Assembly: GCA_031255115.1 (NCBI GenBank)
Contig: JAIRTD010000182.1
Location: 1-12,572, forward strand
DNA from: Spirochaetaceae bacterium
GTDB lineage: Bacteria > Spirochaetota > Spirochaetia > Treponematales > Breznakiellaceae
DNA length: 12,572 nt
Direction: 5' to 3'
Shown: positions 8,154 to 12,572 of the stretch, piece by piece
Numbering within the stretch: the stretch's first letter is position 1
Layout of the letters: every line of letters begins with the position of its first letter
Position numbers and translations under genes: made by a program
Notes under the pieces: generated by a model
The model's database searches: none
What the model was told of the DNA's origin: nothing
The model's input: the letters and a program-made list of their open reading frames with translations, nothing else

Positions 8154-8182
8154 TTGACACAATGCGTATAAAAAGGTATGGT
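8154..8182 (+). promoter_or_regulatory. Candidate promoter of the his operon
   Basis: A perfect -35 box TTGACA (8154-8159) is followed after 17 bases by TATGGT (8177-8182), four of six bases of a -10 box. A start seven bases further falls on A8189, the first base of the leader-peptide ATG, so the mRNA might be leaderless. A better-looking TATAAA at 8167-8172 has no matching -35 at proper distance. Confidence 0.5.
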
Positions 8183-8188
8183 TTTTCC

Positions 8189-8251
8189 ATGAAACGGATT
8201 TTTGTGCCCGGACATCACCATCATCACGGATTTTTCATCTGGCAGGCATAG
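8189..8251 (+). CDS. hisL: his operon leader peptide (attenuator peptide)
   Basis: A 20-codon frame encodes MKRIFVPG, then five consecutive histidines (codons at 8213-8227, mixed CAT and CAC), then GFFIWQA and TAG. It lies just upstream of a strong terminator and of hisG. It matches the role of E. coli hisL, whose peptide has seven His in a row. The peptide is a histidine sensor: with little charged tRNA-His, a ribosome stalls on the His codons and favours antitermination. ATG 8189 is chosen as start. An in-frame ATG at 8162 would give 30 codons but lies inside the promoter spacer. Shine-Dalgarno support is poor: AAGG at 8173-8176 is 12 bases away, and it would not be transcribed if the mRNA starts at 8189. 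Confidence 0.88.
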   Translation: MKRIFVPGHHHHHGFFIWQA

Positions 8252-8300
8252 GATCCGGCGCCTGAAAGGCGCTGTAAACGGTAATCAGGCCGTGGATTCC
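8251..8300 (+). promoter_or_regulatory. Candidate antiterminator of the his attenuator
   Basis: The segment from the leader stop codon (8251-8265) can pair with 8285-8300, which includes the whole 5' arm of the terminator. Gcctga (8260-8265) pairs with tcaggc (8285-8290), extended outward by 8258-8259 with 8292-8293, tcc (8254-8256) with gga (8294-8296) and gga (8251-8253) with tcc (8298-8300), with three single-base bulges. Forming it excludes the terminator. A ribosome stalled on the His codons leaves it free; one at the stop codon covers its 5' arm. A local hairpin 8256-8274 competes with it. Confidence 0.65.
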
Positions 8301-8321
8301 TATGGAGTCCACGGCTTTTTT
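8289..8321 (+). terminator. his attenuator terminator
   Basis: A 12-bp stem (8289-8300 with 8304-8315, one G-T wobble) around a three-base loop is followed at once by six T (8316-8321). It is located 37 bases after the leader-peptide stop and about 190 before hisG, so it must be overcome for his expression. Together with the leader peptide and the alternative pairing upstream it forms a complete attenuator. Confidence 0.92.
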
Positions 8322-8348
8322 ATTCGTGGCGAAGGTTTAATACCCCGC
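8322..8348 (+). repeat. 27-nt direct repeat, copy 1
   Basis: This segment, starting attcgtggcg and ending ataccccgc, recurs exactly at 8450-8476, 128 bases later. It begins right after the T-tract of the attenuator terminator. It contains aggtttaatacc (8333-8344), whose exact reverse complement is at 8384-8395, allowing a 12-bp stem that encloses a small gaacc/ggttc hairpin (8350-8362). Confidence 0.85.
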
Positions 8349-8449
8349 CGAACCTGCGGTTCAAACTCTGCCGCGGTTATAAAGGTATTAAACCTGAGTC
8401 CAAAACCTGATGAGAACAACAACCGCGTGGCTCTGCCGCACGGTTGTTG
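8349..8449 (+). other. Structured spacer between the repeats, no gene seen
   Basis: This 101-base spacer holds the inverted 12-mer ggtattaaacct (8384-8395), two copies of ctctgccgc (8366-8374 and 8431-8439), and a strong hairpin at 8417-8449 (9 bp caacaaccg/cggttgttg plus 4 inner pairs). That hairpin stands at the same place relative to repeat copy 2 as the terminator hairpin does to copy 1, but ends in TTGTTG rather than TTTTTT. It may be a decayed duplicate. A frame is open across parts of it, but it resembles no protein. Confidence 0.6.
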
Positions 8450-8476
8450 ATTCGTGGCGAAGGTTTAATACCCCGC
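8450..8476 (+). repeat. 27-nt direct repeat, copy 2
   Basis: Exact copy of 8322-8348. Its 12-mer (8461-8472) can pair with the same complement at 8384-8395, so copies 1 and 2 compete for one partner. It is followed by a short tandem repeat cccgcgcaag (8472-8481 and 8486-8495) and then the hisG ribosome binding site. Confidence 0.85.
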
Positions 8477-8510
8477 GCAAGAAAACCCGCGCAAGGGACA
8501 AGGAGTGGTT

Positions 8511-9365
8511 ATGGGCAAACTGAGGATTTTGATTCCAAAGGGCAGGATATACGATAATGTGTCGCGGCTCTTTTCCGACGCGGGAATTCAGATGAGCCTT
8601 GCGGACCGTACCTACAGGCCCCGCCTGGCTGTCCCCTGGCTTGACGCAAAAATCATGAAGCCCCAGAACGTGGGCGAGCTTCTTGAACTGGGGAGCCATG
8701 ACGCGGGATTTACCGGGCTTGACTGGATACAGGAATCAGGCGCGGACATCGAAGAACTTATGGACCTGGGCTTTGACAAGGTTCGCATAGTCGCCGCGGT
8801 TCCTGCCGGTAAAAGCGTTGATGAACTTAAAACGCGCACCCTTGTGGTTGCCACCGAATATGTAAATATAGCCGGGGCCTGGCTTGACCGCGCGGGCTAC
8901 CGCTACCGTATTGTACGCACCTACGGGGCCACAGAGGTTTTTCCTCCTGATGACGCGGACATGATTATCGACAATACCTCATCAGGGCAAACCCTCAAAG
9001 ACAACGGCCTCCGTATCCTGGACACCATACTCGAATCTTCCACCCGTTTTGTCGCTTCCCGGGCTGCCCTTGCGGACAGCGAAAAGCGGGGCCAGATAGA
9101 AGAGCTGGTCATGCTTTTTAAGGCAGTCCTTGAGGGCAGGGACAAGGTAATGCTTGAGATGAATGTTTCCAAAGAACGCTTTGACGCCCTTATCGCGGCG
9201 CTCCCGGCCATGCGGAGCCCCACTGTCGCGCCCCTGTACGGCGAAGCGGGCTTTGCGGTAAAAATCGCCGTGCCAAAAAACGAGGTTCCTGTTTTAATTT
9301 CAAAATTAAAAAAATTCGGCGCTGCGGATATTGTAGAATACGAACTAAGGAAGGTAGTGCCATGA
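8511..9365 (+). CDS. hisG: ATP phosphoribosyltransferase, long form
   Basis: This 284-residue enzyme catalyses the first, committed step of histidine synthesis: ATP plus PRPP to phosphoribosyl-ATP. The N-terminus LRILIPKGRIYDNV and the PRPP-binding loop DNTSSGQTLKDNG (154-166) are diagnostic. The C-terminal part (about 211-284, including MNVSKERFDALIAALPAMRSP, here spanning two stretches, and GFAVKIAVP) is the regulatory domain of the long form, which binds histidine for feedback inhibition. No HisZ partner is therefore needed. ATG 8511 with AAGGAG (8500-8505) is preferred over in-frame GTG 8505. It is the first structural gene after the attenuator, and its stop overlaps hisB by 4 bp (ATGA). 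Confidence 0.95.
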   Translation: MGKLRILIPKGRIYDNVSRLFSDAGIQMSLADRTYRPRLAVPWLDAKIMKPQNVGELLELGSHDAGFTGLDWIQESGADIEELMDLGFDKVRIVAAVPAGKSVDELKTRTLVVATEYVNIAGAWLDRAGYRYRIVRTYGATEVFPPDDADMIIDNTSSGQTLKDNGLRILDTILESSTRFVASRAALADSEKRGQIEELVMLFKAVLEGRDKVMLEMNVSKERFDALIAALPAMRSPTVAPLYGEAGFAVKIAVPKNEVPVLISKLKKFGAADIVEYELRKVVP

Positions 9366-9979
9366 GAAAAACCCAAATCGAACGAAACACCAAAGAAACT
9401 GGCATCTCCATAAGCCTTGATCTTGACGGTCAGGGAGAGGCAAAACTCGATATACCCATAGGCTTTATGACCCATATGCTCAATACCTTTGCAAAGCACG
9501 GCCTCTTTGACCTTGAGATACACGCCTCTGGCGATCTGGAAGTAGACCAGCACCACCTTGTCGAAGATATGGGCATAGTCCTTGGCCAATGTTTTACCAA
9601 AGCCCTGGGAGAGAAGCGGGGCATACGGCGGGTAGGGAGCTGCCTGTATCCCATGGACGAAACCCTTGCCCGCGCTGCCGTTGACCTGTCGGGGAGACCC
9701 TTTCTGGTGTTCGAAGCGGGCCTTTCAACAGCGCCGCTGGTATTCAAAAGCCCGGGCGGAACCGAAGGGAGTTTTCAGACCGATGTAATTGAAGATTTTT
9801 GGCAAGGCTTTGCAACTAACGCCTGCTGCGCCCTTCATCTTGAAATCATCAGGGGAAGAAGCGATCACCACAAAATAGAAGCCCTCTTTAAGGCCGCCGC
9901 CAGAGCCCTCAGGGACGCCTGCGAAATCGACCGCCGGGCCCCTGACTTTATTCCCTCCACCAAGGGCGCCATAGCATGA
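9362..9979 (+). CDS. hisB: Imidazoleglycerol-phosphate dehydratase
   Basis: This 205-residue, single-function enzyme dehydrates imidazole glycerol phosphate to imidazole acetol phosphate. The Mn-binding histidine motifs are visible: GFMTHML (His38), VDQHHLVED (His64, His65, Glu68) and SDHHKIEALFKA (His169, His170, Glu173), plus LHLE (His159). Two positions depart from the most common form: Thr37 where GFLDHM has Asp, and Leu66 where DHHTVED has Thr. There is no HisN phosphatase domain, unlike the fused E. coli HisB. Length is usual for the monofunctional family. AAGGAAGG lies at 9347-9354, and both ends overlap neighbours by 4 bp, implying translational coupling from hisG to hisH. Confidence 0.94.
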   Translation: MRKTQIERNTKETGISISLDLDGQGEAKLDIPIGFMTHMLNTFAKHGLFDLEIHASGDLEVDQHHLVEDMGIVLGQCFTKALGEKRGIRRVGSCLYPMDETLARAAVDLSGRPFLVFEAGLSTAPLVFKSPGGTEGSFQTDVIEDFWQGFATNACCALHLEIIRGRSDHHKIEALFKAAARALRDACEIDRRAPDFIPSTKGAIA

Positions 9980-10611
9980 GCGAAAAAGCCATGACCGGCG
10001 TTATCGACTATGGCGCGGGAAACCTCGGTTCGGTGATGAACGCCCTGGCCCGGCTTTCTATCCCCGCCCGCTTTGTCCAGGGCCCGGAAGAACTCAATCC
10101 CCGCCTGTTCCGGGGAATCATACTTCCCGGCGACGGACACTTTGCCACAGCCGCAGAATCACTTGGCGGCTCAGGCTATGCCGAGGCGATTAAGGACTGG
10201 ATTAAGGCCGACAGACCCTTTCTTGGCATCTGCCTCGGCCTTCAACTTCTCTTTGAAAAATCAGAAGAAGCCCCTCCCAAAGACGGCAAAGAAACGCCGG
10301 GCTTTGCCCTTATCCGCGGCGAAGTAAAAAAATTCCCCGGCCGCAAGGTTCCCCAAATAGGCTGGAACCAGACCAGGATAAAAAAGAATTCCCGCCTCTT
10401 TGCCGGTTTTACCGGGACTGAATTTTTTTATTATATTCATTCCTATTATGTTGAACCGCTCGATACCGCCGACATCGCGGCAGAGGCCGACTACTATCTC
10501 AGCTACTGTTCCGCCGTGGAACGCGGCGCCCTTGCGGCGGTTCAGTTTCATCCCGAAAAATCCGGGGCTGCGGGACTAAAGCTTTTAGAGAACTGGAGTA
10601 GATTTTGTTGA
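9976..10611 (+). CDS. hisH: Imidazole glycerol phosphate synthase, glutamine amidotransferase subunit
   Basis: This 211-residue class I glutaminase provides ammonia to HisF. The nucleophile is Cys86 in FLGICLGLQLLFE, and the other triad residues are His192 and Glu194 in VQFHPEKSG. The start VIDYGAGNLGSVMNAL and the oxyanion-strand motif PGDGHF are typical. ATG 9976 overlaps the hisB stop (ATGA); a second in-frame ATG at 9991 would also leave a complete domain. The last codons (GLKLLENWSRFC) are encoded by a segment that occurs again just before hisF, apparently because of an insertion that changed the hisH tail from an ancestral ending into RFC. Confidence 0.94.
   Translation: MSEKAMTGVIDYGAGNLGSVMNALARLSIPARFVQGPEELNPRLFRGIILPGDGHFATAAESLGGSGYAEAIKDWIKADRPFLGICLGLQLLFEKSEEAPPKDGKETPGFALIRGEVKKFPGRKVPQIGWNQTRIKKNSRLFAGFTGTEFFYYIHSYYVEPLDTADIAAEADYYLSYCSAVERGALAAVQFHPEKSGAAGLKLLENWSRFC
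10570..10601 (+). repeat. Direct repeat of the hisH 3' end, copy 1 (within hisH)
   Basis: This 32-base segment matches 10671-10702 with one mismatch (A10575 against G10676); the inner 26 bases 10576-10601 are identical to 10677-10702. It encodes the hisH C-terminus (AGLKLLENWS). Confidence 0.9.
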
Positions 10612-10670
10612 GCCCCACGCCGTGTTACATTATCGCGTTGACCCGCTCGCCGGCTCGCGGGCTGCTATTG
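10602..10670 (+). other. Short insertion between hisH and hisF
   Basis: About 69 bases, including the last hisH codons and stop, separate the two copies of the hisH tail. The piece contains ttgagcccc (10608-10616) facing ggggct (10673-10678), and a GC-rich near-palindrome cccgc (10642-10646) and gcggg (10657-10661) around gccggc. No T-tract follows, so it is not a normal terminator. No gene is visible. A 10-mer ccggctcgcg (10650-10659) also appears in reverse at 6250-6259, perhaps by chance. Confidence 0.6.
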
Positions 10671-10702
10671 GCGGGGCTAAAGCTTTTAGAGAACTGGAGT
10701 AG
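10671..10702 (+). repeat. Direct repeat of the hisH 3' end, copy 2 (carries the hisF ribosome binding site)
   Basis: Second copy of 10570-10601. Its GGAG (10696-10699) lies eight bases before the hisF ATG and is the only good ribosome binding site there. Read in the hisH frame it continues through hisF's start to TAA at 10716-10718 (ENWSSFYAG), giving a likely ancestral hisH end that overlapped hisF by 11 bases. Confidence 0.85.
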
Positions 10703-10707
10703 TTTTT

Positions 10708-11484
10708 ATGCAGGCTAAACGGATAATCCCCTGCCTTGATGTTGACGACGGCAGAGTGGTCAAGGGCGTCAAGTTTAAGGGAATCAGGGATGCCGGAGAC
10801 CCGGCCGAACTTGCCCGGCGCTACAATGAACAGGGCGCGGATGAACTTACCTTCCTCGACATAGGCGCTTCCTACAAGAGCAGGGCCATTCTCATGGACC
10901 TGGTGCGCAAGGTTGCAAAGGAAGTTTTTATCCCCCTCTGCGTGGGCGGCGGCATACGAAGCGTTGACGATATGCGCGAGGCAATGAACGCCGGCGCCGA
11001 CAAAGTATCGGTGTGTACCTCGGCGCTCACCAATCCCCCGCTGTTATACGACATGGCCAGGGCCTACGGAAACCAGTGCGTAGTTCTTTCCCTGGACGCC
11101 AAACGCGCGGGCCTGGATAAAGACGGCAGACCGTTCTGGCACGCCTATGCCAAGGGCGGCAGGGAAGATACCGGAAGAGACGCCATAGCCTGGGCCGTCG
11201 AAGCCGTTGAACGGGGAGCCGGAGAAATCCTCCTCAATTCGATAGATTCAGACGGAACCGGCGGAGGTTATGACAAGGAACTAACCAGGGCCGTCATGGC
11301 CGCGGTGCCGGTTCCGGTCATCGCCTCAGGCGGCGCGGGCTCGCTCGAACAGATAGCCCATATACTCGAAGGCGACGAAGGCGCCGACGCGGCCCTGGTG
11401 GCTTCAATGCTGCACTTTGGCCAAACTTCAATACAGGAAATAAAAAAACACATTGAATCAAAAGGCGTAGTCGTGCGATGGTAA
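10708..11484 (+). CDS. hisF: Imidazole glycerol phosphate synthase, cyclase subunit
   Basis: This 258-residue TIM barrel uses ammonia from HisH to convert PRFAR into imidazole glycerol phosphate and AICAR. The catalytic acids are at the canonical numbers: Asp11 in IIPCLDVDDGRVVKG and Asp130 in VVLSLDAKR. Phosphate-binding elements CVGGGIRS, NSIDSDGTGGGYD and IASGGAGS are visible. The usual FLDITAS reads FLDIGAS, and the loop DRDGT reads DSDGT, both mild variants. Length is usual. It is the only his gene here not closely joined to its upstream neighbour, owing to the insertion at the hisH end, and it depends on the repeated hisH segment for ribosome binding. Confidence 0.95.
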   Translation: MQAKRIIPCLDVDDGRVVKGVKFKGIRDAGDPAELARRYNEQGADELTFLDIGASYKSRAILMDLVRKVAKEVFIPLCVGGGIRSVDDMREAMNAGADKVSVCTSALTNPPLLYDMARAYGNQCVVLSLDAKRAGLDKDGRPFWHAYAKGGREDTGRDAIAWAVEAVERGAGEILLNSIDSDGTGGGYDKELTRAVMAAVPVPVIASGGAGSLEQIAHILEGDEGADAALVASMLHFGQTSIQEIKKHIESKGVVVRW

Positions 11485-11503
11485 ACTGCGCGGGGAGGAA
11501 TAA

Positions 11504-12572
11504 ATGGTAATAGCGTCCATAGACATTCAGGGCGGCAAAGTCGTCCAGCTAAAACAGGGCTCGCAGCTCATGCTCCAAAGGGACAATCCCCTGGAACTCA
11601 TCAGGGAATTTGACCGTTACGGCGAAGTTGCGGTCATCGACCTTGACGCCGCCATGGGAAAGGGGCACAACGAAGAACTGATAAAGCCCCTGCTCCGCCT
11701 TGGCCGGTGCAGAGTGGGCGGCGGCATACGGAGCGTTGAACGGGCCAAAGAACTGGTAAGCCTTGGCGCGTCTAAAATCATCGTAGGTTCGGCGGCGTTC
11801 AGGGACAGCGCCGCAAACGGAACCGGCGGCTTTGCCCCCCAGCTTTCATGGCTCGAAAAACTCGCCGCCGCAATAGGCCGCGAAAGAATCATCATTGCCA
11901 TTGACGCAAGAGACGGCGAAATCACCGTTGACGGCTGGAAAACAGCCACCGCCCTTCCCCTGGTTCAAAGCGCCAAAACCCTCGAACCCTATACATCAGA
12001 ATTCCTTTTTACCTGCGTCGAGCGCGAAGGAACCCTGAGCGGCATTGACCTCGACCGCGTGCGGGAACTAAGAGCGGCAATCTCCTGCGGCCTCACTGTC
12101 GCGGGCGGCGTTTCTACCCTGGACGAAATCAGCGCCCTGGCAAAACTCGGCTGCGACGTACAACTCGGCATGGCCCTCTACACCGGCAAGATAGACCTTT
12201 CCGCCGCCTTTATCGCCTCCCTCAACTGGGAAAAGGTCGCCTCTATGGTTGCGCCTAACCAAGCGTCATCAGTTGCGCCTAACGGGGCACAGGCCGCCCC
12301 CGCCCTGCTTCCATTGATAGCCCAGTCGCCTGACGGCCAGGTCCTTATGACCGGCTATACCGATAGAGAAGCGTTAGCCGAAACCTTCGTCCGGGGCAAA
12401 CTCTGCTTTCACAGCCGCACCAGGAACAAACTCTGGATGAAAGGCGAAAGTTCAGGCAATACCCTTACCCTCCTTCGCCTCAGGGCCGACTGCGACCGGG
12501 ACGCCCTGCTTGCCACGGTGATACCCCGGGGCCCGGTCTGCCATACCGGCGCGTATAGCTGCTTTGAAACAG
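11504..12572 (+). CDS. hisA: HisA-HisI fusion: ProFAR isomerase and phosphoribosyl-AMP cyclohydrolase (3' end missing)
   Basis: The frame is open from ATG 11504 (GGGGAGGAA just upstream, 11492-11500) to the window end, 356 codons, with no stop. Residues 1-245 are HisA, the TIM-barrel isomerase of ProFAR to PRFAR: IDIQGGKVVQLKQG with catalytic Asp7, VGGGIRSVE, IAIDARDG with Asp134, EREGTLSG and VAGGVSTLDE. After a linker (about 246-267, VAPN occurring twice) the chain continues as HisI, phosphoribosyl-AMP cyclohydrolase: MTGYTDREAL, FHSRTRNKLWMKGESSGNT, then ADCDRDALL and GPVCHTGAYSCFE. These carry the zinc ligands Cys330, Cys346, Cys353 and the metal-binding Asp329, 331, 333. HisI is usually separate or fused to HisE, so a HisE domain may follow beyond the window. 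The joined enzymes catalyse consecutive steps. HisA has EREG where many have DRDG. Confidence 0.9.
   Translation, partial: MVIASIDIQGGKVVQLKQGSQLMLQRDNPLELIREFDRYGEVAVIDLDAAMGKGHNEELIKPLLRLGRCRVGGGIRSVERAKELVSLGASKIIVGSAAFRDSAANGTGGFAPQLSWLEKLAAAIGRERIIIAIDARDGEITVDGWKTATALPLVQSAKTLEPYTSEFLFTCVEREGTLSGIDLDRVRELRAAISCGLTVAGGVSTLDEISALAKLGCDVQLGMALYTGKIDLSAAFIASLNWEKVASMVAPNQASSVAPNGAQAAPALLPLIAQSPDGQVLMTGYTDREALAETFVRGKLCFHSRTRNKLWMKGESSGNTLTLLRLRADCDRDALLATVIPRGPVCHTGAYSCFET

Noticed and set aside
8178..8192. Tiny frame MVFP whose TGA overlaps the leader-peptide ATG
   Set aside because: An ATGA overlap could couple it to the leader peptide, but its only Shine-Dalgarno candidate is one base away and the best promoter starts transcription after it.
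8202..8450. 82-codon + strand frame across the his leader region
   Set aside because: It begins inside the leader peptide in another frame and runs through the attenuator terminator and the repeats; its translation looks random.
8349..8476. CRISPR array, because of the exact 27-nt repeat
   Set aside because: There are only two copies, the 101-base spacer is too long and internally structured, and no cas genes are near.
8138..8510. T-box riboswitch as regulator of the his operon
   Set aside because: No T-box consensus sequence or specifier stem was seen; the His-rich leader peptide with terminator explains regulation better.
10642..10661. Terminator between hisH and hisF
   Set aside because: The GC-rich hairpin has no T-tract, and the downstream genes belong to the same operon.

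Overview
All recognisable genes lie on the + strand, in two functional blocks. Roughly balanced GC, heavy use of ATA for isoleucine, an Mgl-type sugar importer and a split transketolase suggest a Treponema-like spirochaete. The taxonomic call is an inference from style, not from a marker gene, and is of low to moderate confidence.

Block 1 (1-8137) is a carbohydrate or polyol uptake and catabolism locus. It begins with the C-terminal part of a periplasmic sugar-binding protein (MglB-like, cut by the window edge). An intrinsic terminator follows, then a two-domain ATPase (MglA-like) overlapping a membrane permease (MglC-like). Downstream are a Gfo/Idh/MocA dehydrogenase with the IolG catalytic triad, a LacI-family repressor, and a TIM-barrel isomerase resembling 2-keto-myo-inositol isomerase IolI. 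Behind its own good promoter sits a two-subunit transketolase. The importer, dehydrogenase and isomerase point to myo-inositol or a related cyclitol or sugar. The exact substrate cannot be read from the sequence.

Block 2 (8138-12572) is a histidine biosynthesis operon: leader, hisG (long form), hisB, hisH, hisF, and a hisA-hisI fusion that runs off the window. The leader is the most notable part. A 20-codon peptide with five consecutive His codons (8189-8251) is followed by a possible antiterminator (8251-8300) that shares bases with a strong hairpin-plus-T6 terminator (8289-8321). This is the layout of a ribosome-mediated his attenuator, which I know mainly from Proteobacteria. Between attenuator and hisG lies a repeat-rich stretch with a 27-nt direct repeat, three copies of a 12-mer in both orientations, and a second hairpin that looks like a decayed copy of the terminator.

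Most his junctions are 4-bp ATGA overlaps, implying translational coupling. The hisH-hisF junction is the exception: about 69 bp are inserted, flanked by a duplicated hisH 3' end, and the second copy supplies the hisF ribosome binding site. HisA and HisI catalyse adjacent steps, so the fusion joins consecutive enzymes.
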